A stretch of 64,000 nt of DNA from Rhinopithecus roxellana (GCF_007565055.1 NC_044559.1:38117546-38181545); one strand, 5' to 3'; shown: positions 1 through 10,865, counted from the stretch's first letter. Made by a program: numbers and translations. The notes: a model not told the origin generated them from the sequence alone.

Positions 1-429
1 GTTTATTGTGAAAATTAAATGAGACATTGTAATGTGTTATGACACAGTAGGTATTCAACAAAGCGTATCTATTGTTATTAGATTCTTTTGTATAACTCAT
101 AGGTTAATGTTGATAGATATAAAGGGAAGCTCTTTGTGGGTCTTCAATAATTTTTTTAAATGGTGTACTGAGCCAAACAGTTTGAGAGCTGCTTCTTCCC
201 CTATGGTCTATAAATTTAGAATTATTTCTTCATTCATGGCAAGGCCTAGGTAATTACATGTAACTACGAACTCAGATGGTACCTATAGGAAAGAGAATGT
301 AAGATCAGCAGGCTTTAAGTTGAGTGACTGGAATTCACTGGATAATACTAGCCATGAATGGAGATGGCTTTGTAAACCCCAGAAGGGAAGTTTTCATAAA
401 CATATAAATCTTTTTACAATCTATGGATT
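1..429. other. Unique AT-rich DNA
   Basis: No repeat family, RNA gene or credible exon recognised. The short open frame here has no recognisable motif. Confidence 0.5.
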
Positions 430-935
430 CTTTTCCCTCCCCTAATGTAAACCTTTTACTGACTCATCCTATTATTGTCTCCCAGTCCCACATCCACCCT
501 TTTCTATTCCACACGATAACATCATGGCTAGGAATCTATAAACTACATTTCCTATTAGCCTTTATTAACAGGAAGCATTGGCAGAAGAGTAAAAGGCAGG
601 CGGAGGAAAGCTCCCATCCCTTCAGACAGCGACTTTAGAAGTGAAGTAGATCTGAAGTGATCCCAGTTTCAGCACCAAGTCCTCTGCTCCATGGTTTCAC
701 CACCTGCTCCAAGAGTCACTTTGGGCACTCCCAGGTTCTAAGAATATCACCAGTCCAATGGGGTGGAAAATACCTCCTGCAATACTAATATCAGGTTATC
801 TCAATGGGCATGCATTGCTCTCTCAGCCACCTTGTAGAAGTGTTAACCAATTCCCTGTATTAAATTCATTTTATTGAAATTTGTAGAGAGGTTTCTGTTT
901 TCCTTACGTGCCCTTAACTGATACTGCTTCCTATT
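430..935 (+). repeat. Probable ancient interspersed repeat, family not assigned
   Basis: The order of motifs (ACTACATTTCC, then a GGAAGCA...GGCAGAAGAGT block, then CCCTGTATTAAATTC, then GTTTCTGTTTTCC...CTGATAC) matches a diverged mammalian interspersed repeat that I recall from many loci but cannot name securely. The 3' end lies near the CTGATAC motif. Confidence 0.45.
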
Positions 936-937
936 GC

Positions 938-1232
938 TCTTGACAAAAGTGCAAAGCCCTTGGTGTGGCCTTGAGATCCTACATGATCTTGTCCCAACTA
1001 CCCCCAAGCTTCACCTACTGACCCTCTTTCCTTGAATGTTCAAGGCCTCTTTATTCCTTATAATACTCCACTCTCCATCTTGTCTCATTGTATTCCTACA
1101 TTTGGTGCCTTTTCTCTAGCCGGTCTTCCTTACACCATTCACCTGGCAACTTGTATTCATTCTTCAGTTCTCCACTGGAATGTTACTTTTCCAAAGGCCT
1201 TTCTTGATATCCCCAAATCCAACTTTTAATTG
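938..1232 (+). repeat. L2 LINE 3' region, sense
   Basis: The stretch reads as the L2 3' region: a lead resembling 'aaggccctacatgatct', a cysteine- and proline-rich pyrimidine body, and 'aaggcctttcttgat' near the end. Diverged and without the terminal tail. Confidence 0.7.
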
Positions 1233-1690
1233 TTTTTCTAAACAAGAACTAAACTAAGATAAAAGCTATAATATACTTCTCACATATTCCATAAAAGAAA
1301 AAAAAGTAACACCAAAAGGGTCACTTCGGAATAAAGGACGGTCCTTTAAACTGAGTAACTTTATGAAAATCTCTCTGGTGTGCTCATTTCCCCCTTTACA
1401 GCAAGTCTCATTGAGCACTGGCATTAAGGAACTGTGAAACTAGAAGCTGGGAAGTCATATATTCTCATTCAATTTTCAGTGAACTAGGTAAAACAAATGT
1501 TTCAACTCAAAGCTGGCCTCAAAAATAGATGCTCCAACCATGAGTTTGCTGTGGCTACCAATTGGGCACTGTGATATTGAGACCATCCTTGGACTACATT
1601 TGCGAAGGTTACAAGGAACCAAGAAAGGGAGTTTAATCCAACTCTTCATATCCACTCTCAGACACACTGGCTGTGTCTTGCCTCTCACTA
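1233..1690. other. Unique DNA
   Basis: No repeat or gene recognised. Overlapping short open frames on both strands have no recognisable domain. Confidence 0.5.
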
Positions 1691-1704
1691 GAAATGGACG
1701 TTCA

Positions 1705-1988
1705 ACCAGGCACAGTGGTTCATGCCTGTAATCCCGGCACTGTGGGAGGCCGAGGCAGGCAGATCATGAGGTCAGGAGTTTGAGACCAGCCTGGCCAACA
1801 TAGTGAAACCCTGGCTCTACTAAAAATACAAAAAATTAGCTGGGTGTGGTGGTGGGTGCCCATAATCCCAGCTACCTGGGAGGCTGAGGCAGGAGAATCG
1901 CTTTAACCCATGAGGCGGAGGTTGCAGTGAGCCGAGATTGTGCCACTGCACTCCAGCCCAGGCAACAGTGTGAGACTTCATCTCAAAA

Positions 1989-2020
<32 letters not shown>

Positions 2021-2022
2021 AA
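1705..2022 (+). mobile_element. AluS-type element
   Basis: Complete dimeric Alu with both A and B boxes, the central A-rich linker and a tail of A with AAAAG units. The flanks GAAATGGACGTTCA (1691-1704) and GAAATGTACTTTCA (2023-2036) look like a diverged target-site duplication. The minus-strand open frame across it is the usual Alu antisense read-through. Confidence 0.95.
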
Positions 2023-2362
2023 GAAATGTACTTTCATATCCCACTGCCTTTCCAAACCCCACTTGTCCCACCCTCAACAACGATCACCATTATTGCCCAA
2101 AGTCCCACACAACTGTGGTGTTGAGAAGAAAGCCAGCAACCTATATTGAACCTTACTGTTCTTTGGGGTAATTTCATTAGCCTCATTAGGAGTCTCTGCA
2201 AACAGGGTTTCTGAAGCTCAACTATGCAAACTGTTGCCTCCTTCTTCTGTTAAAAGGTTTCTTTCGGAATGCTCCCTGATTACCTTTCTTATTCATTTAC
2301 ACCTCTCCCAGAGCTTGCTTCTTTTTGGTTCTGCTGATATTAGCACATGCTTATCACCTCAC
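2023..2362. other. Unique DNA between Alu and L1
   Basis: Nothing recognisable as a gene or as a named repeat. Confidence 0.45.
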
Positions 2363-2690
2363 TTAAGAAAGGTGGACTACATCATTCTCAGCAAACTAAC
2401 ACAGGAACAGAAAACCAAACACCACATGTTCTCACTCATAAGTGGGAGTTGAACAATGAGAACACATGGACACAGGGAGGGGAACATCACACACCGGGGC
2501 CTGTCGGGAGGTTGGGGGCAAGGGGAGGGAGAGCATTAGGACAAATACCTAATGTATGTGGGGCTTAAAATCTACATGACAGGTTGATAAGTGTAGGAAA
2601 CCACCATGGCATGTGTGTAATTATGTCACAAACCTGGACATTCTGCACATGTATCCCAGAACTTAAAGTAACATTTAAAAAAAAGAAAGA
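2363..2690 (+). mobile_element. 5'-truncated L1PA/L1PB-type 3' end
   Basis: Contains the primate L1 3' end landmarks in order: CTCACTCATAAGTGGGAGTTGAACAATGAG-like ORF2 end, ACACATGGACACAGG, the G-rich 3' UTR stretch, the AACCTGGACATTCTGCACATGTA-like block and an A-rich tail. Only about 320 bp was inserted. Confidence 0.93.
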
Positions 2691-2758
2691 AAGAAAGGTG
2701 TGTTGATGGAGAGCATCCATCAAACAGCTTCCACATCTCCCTAAGAAAAGAAATATTA

Positions 2759-3037
2759 AGCTGGGTGTGGTGGCTCATGCCTGTAGCCCCAGCATTTTGG
2801 GAGGCTGAGGTGAGTGGATTGCTTGAGGTCAGGAGTTCGAGACCAGCCTGACCAACATGGTGAAACCTCATCTCTACTAAAAATACAAAAATTAGCTGGG
2901 TATGGTGGCAGCTGCCTGTAATCCTAGCTACGCAGGAGGCTGAGGCGTGAGAATCACTTGAACCTGGGAAATGGAGGTTGCGGTGAGCCAAGATAGCATC
3001 ACTGCATCCTAGCCTGGGCAACAAAGCAAGACCTTGT

Positions 3038-3068
<31 letters not shown>

Positions 3069-3151
3069 GAAGAGGAGAGGAGAAGAAAAAGAAGAGAAGA
3101 GAAAAGAAAAGAAATAAAAGAAAAGAAAAGAGAAGAGAAAAGAAAAACATT
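2759..3151 (+). mobile_element. AluS/J element with long purine tail
   Basis: Full-length dimeric Alu to about 3036, then more than 100 bp of A- and G-only tail (AAAAG, GAGGAGA, AAAAGAAAT units). The minus-strand open frame running through it, rich in F and L, is low-complexity and not a gene. Confidence 0.93.
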
Positions 3152-3328
3152 AGGCTGGGCATGGTGACTCATGTCTGTGGTCCCAACAGTTTGGAAGGCT
3201 GAGGTGGGAGGCTTGAGGCCAGGAGTTTGAGGGTTCAGTGAGCTATGATTGCACCACTTCCCTCCAGCCTGGGCAACAGATCAAGATCCTGCCTCTAAAA
3301 AAAGAAAAGAAAGGAAAAAAAAAGAAAC
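3152..3328 (+). mobile_element. Internally deleted single-unit Alu
   Basis: Starts as an Alu left arm (GGCTGGGCATGGTGACTCATG) and passes after about 75 bp directly into the 3' part of an arm (GGGTTCAGTGAGCTATGATTGCACC). The left A linker and most of the second arm are absent. Flanked by GAAAAACATTAG-like (ends 3152) and AAAGAAACATTAG-like (about 3320-3332) sequence, a likely target duplication. Confidence 0.85.
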
Positions 3329-3509
3329 ATTAGAAATAGCACAAAAAAAAAGTTATACACAAGATTCCATGTCTAACTAATAACAGGATCTATGGAGGCC
3401 TTGTTTACTTTTGAAAACTTTGCTTACATTGAAAATTACTCCTTGGGAAACAGACTTGTGATTTTCCCTTACCAGTCCTAGAACTGTAACACCTCAGTTT
3501 CTATAGCGG
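3329..3509. other. Unique DNA
   Basis: No feature seen. Confidence 0.4.
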
Positions 3510-3860
3510 GCATTCATTTATTCCTCTTTCCACTAATACAACAAATATTATTTATAGAGTCCCTATTATACAGCAATGAACAGAATAGACAAAGGTCCTT
3601 GTATCCCTTGGAGAGAGAGAGAAAGACAAATGAACAAAGAAACAGTAGTGCTACGGGTAGAATTAAAATTGGGACATGGTGATAACTATGTGACTACATT
3701 AGACTGTGAGATCAGAATACCTTTCTGAGGGTGATATTTACACTTGTATAGGTGACAAGGAGCCAACTAGGTGAAGATGTGGGACAATATTATAAGGAAT
3801 GTGAATAGTTATTACAAAAGCCCTCAGACACAGAAACTAACTAACAATCTTTACCTGTAC
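3510..3860 (-). repeat. L2 LINE fragment, antisense
   Basis: Diverged reverse complement of the L2 3' end (ACAACAAATATTATTTATAGAGTCCCTATTATACAGCA, then TGAACAGAATAGACAAAGGTCC), followed by purine-rich antisense L2 body. Confidence 0.55.
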
Positions 3861-4004
3861 TACCTTATTTCCACGTTTTGGCCATTTTATGAATATCCAA
3901 CTGAATTTCCCAAGGCCTAGATACTAAAGCAAACACCTATCACATACAATACTTACAACACTAGGCAACAGTGGTATACTGGAAAGAATGTGGGACTTAG
4001 AAGA

Positions 4005-4560
4005 CTTCTTTCATTCAACTAATATTTACTGAGCATTTGCCTCATGCCTGGCGCTATTCTTAATGCTAAGACTATGACCATGAATAAGACAGAAGGCAGC
4101 AAATAACAGGCAATTACTGTTCTTATCTGTGGAATAAAAGCTACAAAAGGAATCACAAATGGATACCTCCAGGTACCCTAGTCACCCAGAAAACAGGCAC
4201 CTCACTAAGATTTGGAAAGTAAATGAAGGCTTCCTAAAAGTGTTGTTTTTAGGCGAAGATACGAAGACTAGTAGGGCTTAAATCAATGAGGAAATGGTTG
4301 GGAGAGGAAATGTAAGAGCATTCTGCATAGAAGGGGCAACCTATACATACGCCTGAGGAGAAAGAGCATGGAACATTAAAGGAAAGGACAGCTGGAGCGC
4401 CCAGTATCAGCAGAAAAAGAAAAAAAAATTGTGCTGGAGACATTAGCAAGAACTAGGTTCCAAAGGCCTTATAAGTTAAAATTGATCCTGAAAACAATGA
4501 GGAGCCCCTGAACAGTTTTAAGGAGGATGGCAATGGCTGGATTTACATCCTAGAAAGATT
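4005..4560 (-). repeat. L2 LINE, antisense, part 1
   Basis: Begins with the reverse-complemented L2 terminus (CAACTAATATTTACTGAGCATTTGCC...GCCTGGCGCTATTC) and continues as antisense L2 body to the 5' flank of the next Alu (TTTACATCCTAGAAAGATTCC). Confidence 0.7.
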
Positions 4561-4562
4561 CC

Positions 4563-4917
4563 AGCCAGGTACGGTGGTTCATGCCTATAATCCCAGCACT
4601 TTGGGAGGCTGAAGCAGGTGGATCACTTGAGGTCAGGAGATCGAGACTGGCCTAGCCAAAATGGGGAAACCCCCGTCTCTACTAAAAGAAATACAAAAAT
4701 TAGCCAGGCATGGTGGCAGGTTCCTGTAGTCCCAGTTACTCAGGAGGCTGAGGCAGGATAATCGCTTGAACCTGGGAGGCAGAGGTTGCAGTGAGCCAAT
4801 ATTGCGCCACTGCACTCCAGCCTGGGCAACAGAGCAAAACTCAAAAATCCATCTTAAAATGCATCTCAAAAACATTTAAAAGATTAAAAATTAATTAAAA
4901 ATAAATAAATAAATAAA
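4563..4917 (+). mobile_element. AluS element
   Basis: Full dimeric Alu interrupting the antisense L2; tail ends in a (AAAT)n run at about 4898-4917. Confidence 0.94.
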
Positions 4918-5376
4918 TCCCTGGCTGTCATGGAAAGAAGATCTGGAGGAAGAAGGACTAGAAATGGCGAGCGTTTAGGAGGTTGTTGCAGCAATCCAAG
5001 GGAAAAATGACTTGAACTAAAATAATGGCAGGGAGGATGGAAGGACAGACTGAAAATATATCTAGGAGATAGAGTTGACAGTATTTGGTAACATATTGCA
5101 TATGGGAAGTGGGTGAGATGGAAAATATCAACAATAAACCCCAGGTTCTGGCATGAACAATGGCGTAGACAAGGGGTACCATTTACTGAGAGAGGAAGCA
5201 CAAAATAAGGAATAGCTTGGAAAACCACAGGAAGTTAAAGTACAGACATAAAGAGTACAAAGCATCTTTGAGGCCTCCAAGCGGAGCCAAGAGGTGAGAT
5301 AGATACTTGTGTTCAGAGCCCAAGACAGAGGCCTGGTCAGGCAGATGAGAAATGCGAACCCATTTAAGAGTCATCA
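4918..5376 (-). repeat. L2 LINE, antisense, part 2
   Basis: Resumes the antisense L2 body (GGAGGTTGTTGCAGCAATCC-like, GAGATGGAAAATATC-like blocks) after the preceding Alu. Ends at the next Alu insertion. Confidence 0.65.
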
Positions 5377-5657
5377 GGCCAGGCGCGGTGGCTCATGCCT
5401 GTAATCCCAGCATTTTGGGAAGCCAAGGCAGGTGGATCACTTGAGGTCAGGAATTCCAGACCAGCCTGGCCATCAAGGTGAAACACCATCTCTACTAAGA
5501 ACACAAAAATTAGCCGGCGTGGTGGTGCGCACCTGTAATCCCAGCTACTCAGAAGGGTGAGGCAGGAGAATTGCTTGAACCCAGGAGTCAGAGTTTGCAG
5601 TGATTTGGGATTGAACCACTGCACTCCAGCCTGGGTAACAGAGTGAGACTCCATCTC

Positions 5658-5686
<29 letters not shown>
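5377..5686 (+). mobile_element. AluS element
   Basis: Dimeric Alu with a tail of about 30 A. AGTCATCA at 5369-5376 recurs directly after the tail (GTCATCA at 5687-5693), consistent with a target duplication. Confidence 0.95.
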
Positions 5687-5689
<3 letters not shown>

Positions 5690-6000
5690 ATCAATTTCTT
5701 GTTTGAATTTGGATTCAATGCCATTACTTAATGACATTAAATAATTACTGTTAATTCTGCTTAGGTATACAAATAGCACGGTGGTTATAACTTCAAAGCC
5801 CTCATGAAATGTATATTGAAATATTTACAAACATTGACAAGTGCAGTGACATGATGGGGAAGGATAAGTGACACAAAATGTGTAAAGTGTTGGTAATTTT
5901 TGCAGTTGAGTGATGGGTACACAGACATTAATTAAACCATTATTTCTTCTTTTGTTTATGTTTAAGAACATTTGAGATAGTGTTTTTAAAGAATCATCTA
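5687..6000. repeat. Ancient repeat remnant, family not assigned
   Basis: The block GAGTGATGGGTACACAGACATTAATTAAACCATTATTTCTTCTTTTGTTTATGTTT resembles the 3' end of a diverged mammalian interspersed repeat. Family not certain. Confidence 0.35.
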
Positions 6001-6004
6001 CCTA

Positions 6005-6400
6005 TATAGGAAACAGTGAGAAATGGATGAGCTTGCTCTGGGATGACAAAAAAGGAAAGAAAAAGGAAAGGGAGGTGAGTGGAAACTGGCCTCCTGAGGA
6101 AATCTCCATATTTAAGGAAAAGCAGAGAAACAGGAGTCACTGAAAAGACCATGAAGACTCTGCTGCAAAGGTAGGAGAAAATCAGAAGACAGTGAGGTTT
6201 CAGAAGCCAAGGGAAGAGTTAGGTGTAAGAAGGCAGGAATAATCAATAATGTCAAGTAATATAGAGAAATCAAGTAAAAGAAAGACTGAAAAGTATTCAC
6301 TGCACTTAGGAACCAGAAGGTTGCAATGATCTTTACTGGGTCCGCCCAATATAGTAGTGGACACCAACCTCGGATTACAGTGAGCTGAAGAATGAGTGGG
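6005..6400 (-). repeat. L2 LINE, antisense, part 3
   Basis: Contains antisense L2 blocks resembling AATAATCAATAATGTCAAGTAATATAGAGAAATCAAGTAA. The open frames on the minus strand here are consistent with a decayed L2 and not with a host gene. Confidence 0.6.
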
Positions 6401-6646
6401 AAGTGAGGAAGAGGGAAAACATGTACAGATCACTGTCAAGTGGCCTGGCTCTGAAGGCGAGGTCAGGAGAGCTGTAGCTAAACAAGAATGTGGGACTGAG
6501 AAAGATTTTGGCTCATAAGATGGAAAATACTTGAGCCTGATTAAAGGAAAGAAGGGGAGGCCTCCCTCACTTACTAATCATGAACTTGTGTAGGTCACAT
6601 TTATAACCCTTCAGGATTCAAACCAGATAATATAAATGAAGGTCTT

Positions 6647-6925
6647 GGCCGGGCGCGGTGGCTCAAGCCTGTAATCCCAGCACTTTGGGAGGCCGAGACG
6701 GGCGGATCACGAGGTCAGGAGATCGAGACCATCCTGGCTAACACGGTGAAACCCCGTCTCTACTAAAAATACAAAAACTAGCCGGGCGAGGTGGCGGGCG
6801 CCTGTAGTCCCAGCTACTCGGGAGGCTGAGGCAGGAGAATGGCGTAAACCCGGGAGGCGGAGCTTGCAGTGAGCTGAGATCTGGCCACTGCACTCCAGTC
6901 CGGGCGACAGAGCGAGACTCCGCCT

Positions 6926-6960
<35 letters not shown>
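6647..6960 (+). mobile_element. AluYR-type (Old World monkey) element
   Basis: Near-consensus AluY body with cercopithecid changes: CTCAAGCC near the 5' end, GGGCGAGGTGGCGGG in the left/right linker, GGCGTAAACCCGG and GAGATCTGGCCAC in the right arm. Followed by more than 30 A. Flanked by a perfect 13-bp target duplication AAATGAAGGTCTT (6634-6646 and 6961-6973). Low divergence indicates recent insertion. Confidence 0.97.
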
Positions 6961-6965
<5 letters not shown>

Positions 6966-6973
6966 AAGGTCTT

Positions 6974-8750
6974 CAGTAAACTGTCAAGTGTTATGTTACT
7001 ATTATTAAGTAAATTATTACTATTACATTTATAAAGTCCAAGTGGCTTTACCATTCTGCTTGTTTCCTCTCTATAACTAAGAACATTTTATCTTCACTCG
7101 TGTAGAGGAGAAGAGAGATCACAGCAAAATAGCTAGTGAGTATAATCAGGCGATAACGCATGCCATTTTTATCTTAGGCATGGATGAGACCGTGATTTAT
7201 TCTGCAAAGCAAATGAATCAGCAACCAATTTTTATAAATGGTACACAGGGAAAATATTTAAAGCCTTGTTATATCTAGCCAACAGATTGTACATATTACA
7301 AAGGCAAATGTAATAATAAAGGAAGTAGAGTTCTATAAAAATTAAGTAATGAAATTGGAATTCAGAAACCCATTAGCAAGGAACTACGATGATAGAAAAA
7401 GTAGTACTTTCAAGGTAAGTAAAGACCTTTGCTTTTAAAATCCTTAATGAAGATGAATCAAAAAAAAGTATTAAAAGCCATGGGAAAGTCTTGAAAATCA
7501 AACTGCTAAAAAAAAAAAAAAAAAAAAATTCCAACCTGCTGCCTTGATGCCCATAATGGACCCTGAAGTCAATACGAGGCATGTTAAATGGTTGCAAACC
7601 ACCACTAAGTGGATATGGGAGGTATATATTTTTTCTATTCTTATGTGTGTGTGTGGAGTGGGGAGTTCTTGTTTAAATCATAGTCTGTTGCTAGATCTAA
7701 AAAAGTTCAACACTCCAGATTCTAGTTTAAAACCACAGCCAGAGGAGATTTTCTTCTGAGTTCCTTATTCACTCTTGGGGGCCCCTTTCCTCCATCTGCT
7801 TTTCTCTTTGTGTTCTATGCGTTTTTCCCCCCTCACCTTCCTTATTCTCGGCAAACTCACTGCCCAGAATTTAACGAGTTACAGTCACTTAATTTTTTTA
7901 ATGAGTTTTAGTCATTGTGGTCTATTTTCTAAGAGGCATTTCTTTTTTTCAAAGCTATCTCTAACAATAAAAAATAACTCTCCGTATTTTGCTAAGCAGG
8001 CAAGATAGCTTCTTTTTCAGAGAAGAAGTAGGCAGGGCCACTTAGATTCGTGAGATCATGTCTGACTGGCTGCGGCACCCTGAGTGGATGCAAGAGATCA
8101 GTTTGGTGGTAAATCTTCCTCTTGGCTCTCAGTTCATTATGCTAGACTTACTGGAATTCAATATCGAATCCTTTTTTTCTTTTCCTAAAAGGAGGCTTTA
8201 GTGGGGATAAAGTGGAGGGAGAATGCCACTCGGGGACATTAAACCCAGGAGAGAAGGCTGCATCATCTTCACCAGCCCACAGGCGCAGGGCCCTGTAGCA
8301 GTTCCATAGATGTTGGTTTCATAAGGATCCAAAATAGTCTTAGAGATTTTTTTTTTTCTCAGAAAGAGGTCTGGAGATATCAACTAAAATATAATTTTTC
8401 TTAATTTTAAAAATGTTTTATTTATGTATATTTTCCTACCTTTAACAATAAAGCAGCAATTATCTTACATGAATAAATTAAATGTAATTTCATAAAATGC
8501 CATTTTACAAGATTTAAGCCAAATGGGTGTTTTAATTGTCTTTTTAAAGTAATTTTCTTTGCTCTCTTGCTATCGATTATTATGATGTTTCCTCATGTTT
8601 GACACTTTGCATTGGTGAAATATTTAATTATATTATATTTGAAAGTCTATCTTCAGAATCTCCTGTGTAACTGTAATGTCAAAACAAGATCAAAGCAGGA
8701 AATACCCTCTGTTTTCTGGCCCATAAATGGTGATTAGATAGTGAAGGAAA
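6974..8750. other. Unique, AT-rich DNA with A-runs
   Basis: About 1.8 kb without Alu or L1. It holds a 21-base A run near 7508 and a very AT-rich section at 8390-8650 with several TTAATT and AATTA cores. No gene recognised; the minus-strand frame at 8198-8383 has no recognised family. Confidence 0.45.
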
Positions 8751-8754
8751 TGAA

Positions 8755-8935
8755 ATCTGCATGCCAGGAACTATGCTAGGACCTCTAATAGCATTACTCA
8801 ATAAGCCAGCTCAGTGAATATTACTATTCTTATCACATAAATGAGGAAACTGGGGCAAAGTGAAATTAAGAAATTAGCTCAAGATCACATAGCTAATAAG
8901 TGACAAAAATAGCATTTATTCCTGTTCTGTCTCTA
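8755..8935 (+). repeat. MIR SINE
   Basis: MIR core order: CTATGCTAGGACCTCTAATAGC, then a TCATAAATGAGGAAACTG block, then CAAGATCACATAGCTAATAAGTGACA. Confidence 0.75.
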
Positions 8936-9128
8936 AAGTCCTTCCATGTGTGTTGATAAACTTGTGAGGTGTTTTAGACCATGAGGTTTTTGACTCCTGG
9001 CCAGCCATCAGGGCTGGGCTTTAGGGGCCTCAAATCACATAATATAGTCAGCCACTTGCTCTGCTTATTATAATAGTCCACTATGCTGCCAGAAAACTGT
9101 TGGAGTTATCTTAAGACCTAGAATCCTG

Positions 9129-9186
9129 GCTGGGTGCGGTGGCTCATGCTTGTGATCCCAGCACTTGGGAGGCCGAGGTGGGCAGG
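9129..9186 (+). mobile_element. 58-bp Alu 5' fragment with perfect target duplication
   Basis: Only the first ~58 bases of an Alu are present (GCTGGGTGCGGTGGCTCATG through GAGGTGGGCAGG). There is no right arm and no A tail. It is bracketed by a perfect 15-bp direct repeat AGACCTAGAATCCTG (9114-9128 and 9187-9201). A normal Alu insertion keeps its 3' end, so this is an atypical 3'-truncated copy. Confidence 0.88.
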
Positions 9187-9201
9187 AGACCTAGAATCCT
9201 G

Positions 9202-9519
9202 TTGCAAATCCTACTGTCGTATATGTCACTGCAAATTGTATTTGAGCTAACAAGGAGCATCTGGTAATACCGAAATTCAAATTCCTGTGGTTTTCTTGTG
9301 AAAGACAATAATTTGTTAGTTCAAATAAGATGCAGACCTTTTCTAAGGATTTTCATTCTGTGAAATTAACATCTAAGACTTTGTTCCTGACAGGAAATTT
9401 GCAATTTGTACTTTACTGTGTATGTCAAGCTGGTATTTCTTACTTTGGGCCAATTATGACTACAGTGAATAAAGAAAATTTTAGTTCAAATACTTGGATA
9501 GGGAAAGAATAGACTGGCC
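9202..9519. other. Unique DNA
   Basis: No recognised feature. A 60-codon frame here has no identifiable domain. Confidence 0.4.
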
Positions 9520-9670
9520 TAGGCTCCCAGCCTACATCTTTCTCCTGGGCCGGATGCTTCCTGGCCTAAACACTGGATTACAAGTTCTTCAGTTTTGGGA
9601 CTTGGACTGGCTTTCCTTGCTCCTCCACTTACAGATGGCCTATTGTGGGACTTTGTGATTGTGATTCCAT
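9520..9670 (+). repeat. Interspersed repeat fragment, family not assigned
   Basis: The motifs CAGCCTACATCTTTCTCC, ACAAGTTCTTCAGTTTTGGG and GGCCTATTGTGGGACTTTGTGA recur widely in primate DNA. I recognise the pattern but cannot name the family. It ends directly against the L1 5' end. Confidence 0.5.
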
Positions 9671-10648
9671 CATGGCAGATGGGAAGCAGGACCAGACTGC
9701 AGCTCCAGCTCAGACGGACAGAGCAGCATGTGGAGGCCCACATTATAAATTTTAGCTCCAGAATGACTGCAGGAATAAATCAGGAAACCCGAGAGGACCC
9801 ACAGACCCTCTAAAAGAAGTGGACTGCTCCTGCAAGACCCGGAAGACATCCCAAATACTGTGCTGGTATCCACAGCTGAGAGACCCATAGATGGATCATA
9901 TCACAGGACTCTGTACAGACAACTCCTAGTACCAGCCCAGTGCCTGGTAGACTTGCTACGTGGCTAGACCCAGATGAGAGATAACAATCACTACAGCTTG
10001 GCTTTCAGGAAGCAACATCCATAGGAAAATGGGGAGAGTATCACATGAGGGGAACACCCCGTGGGACAAAGGAATCTGAACAACAGTCTTCAGCCCTAGT
10101 CCTTTCTCTCTGAGAGTCTATCCAAATGAGAAGAAACCAGAAAACCAACTCTGGTAATATGACAAAACAAAGCTCTTTAACACCCCCAAAAATCACACTA
10201 GCTCACCAGAAATGGATCCAAACCAAGAAGAAATCCCTGATTTACTTGAAAAAGAATTTAGGAGGTTAGTTATCAAGTTAATCTGGGGGGCACCAGAGAA
10301 GGGCAAAGTCCAATGCAAGGAAATCCAAAAAATGATACAAGAAGTGAAGGGAGAAAATTTTAAGGAAATAGATAGCATCAAGAAGAAAACAATCAAAAGT
10401 TCAGGACACATTGGACACACTTACAAAAATGCAAAATGCTCTGGAAAGTCTCAGCAATAGAACTGAACAAGTAAAAGAAAGAAATTCAGAGCTCAAAGAC
10501 AAGGTCTTAGAATTAACCCAATCCAACAAAGACAAAGAAAAAAGAATAAGAAAATGTGAACAAAGCCTCCAAGAAATTTGGGATTATGTTAAACGATCAA
10601 ACCTAAGAATAATTGGCATTCCTGAGGAAGAAGAGAAATCAGGTTAGT
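9671..10648 (+). mobile_element. 5' end of an L1 (5' UTR plus part of ORF1), 3' part missing
   Basis: Starts with the L1 5' UTR lead (ATGGCAGATGGGAAGCAGGA, ACTGCAGCTCCAGCTCAGAC), runs about 490 bp of 5' UTR and enters ORF1. Sequence ends abruptly after GAAGAAGAGAAATCAGG, far short of ORF2. Most L1 copies in the genome lose the 5' end, so keeping only the 5' end implies a later deletion. Confidence 0.88.
10159..10648 (+). pseudogene. L1 ORF1 remnant, frameshifted and truncated
   Basis: The ORF1 product is the RNA-binding trimeric chaperone of L1. A start at 10159 opens the N-terminus (MTKQSSLTPPKI). A single-base loss near 10190 moves the frame to one reading MDPNQEEIPDLLEKEFRRL, and a second shift near 10410 leads to the coiled-coil frame (ALESLSNRTEQVKERNSEL, then RNLRIIGIPEEEEKSG). 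The last block is the entry to the RRM domain. The rest of the RRM and the C-terminal domain are absent. Not functional. Confidence 0.85.
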
Positions 10649-10689
10649 AGGGAGGAGTAGATGTCCAAATAACTACAAAAAGGGCAAAC

Positions 10690-10865
10690 ATTTATTAATT
10701 GCTTACTAGGCAGCAGGTACTGTACTACTTATGTGCATTATGTCATTTAATTCTCATAACTCTATGAAGTACATACTATTATTTAGCCATTTTATAGATG
10801 AGAAGCTAAGCAGATAGATGACGTGCAATGGTCACATAGCTGGTAAGCGGCTGAGCCACTTAACT
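10690..10865 (+). repeat. MIR SINE
   Basis: Full run of MIR landmarks: GTACTGTACTACTTATGTGCATTATGTCATTTAATTCTCATAAC, the TTTTATAGATGAGAAGCTAAG block and the GGTCACATAGCTGGTAAGCGG block. Confidence 0.9.

Noticed and set aside
1820..2080. Minus-strand ORF with a KSHTVAWAGVQWHNLGSLQPPP-type sequence (and many like it)
   Set aside because: This is the familiar antisense read of Alu and recurs at most Alus in the window.
2626..3162. 178-codon minus-strand ORF
   Set aside because: Runs through an Alu and its purine tail; F/L-rich low complexity plus Alu antisense.
8198..8383. Minus-strand 61-codon ORF as processed pseudogene
   Set aside because: No family recognised and no A tail or target duplication seen.
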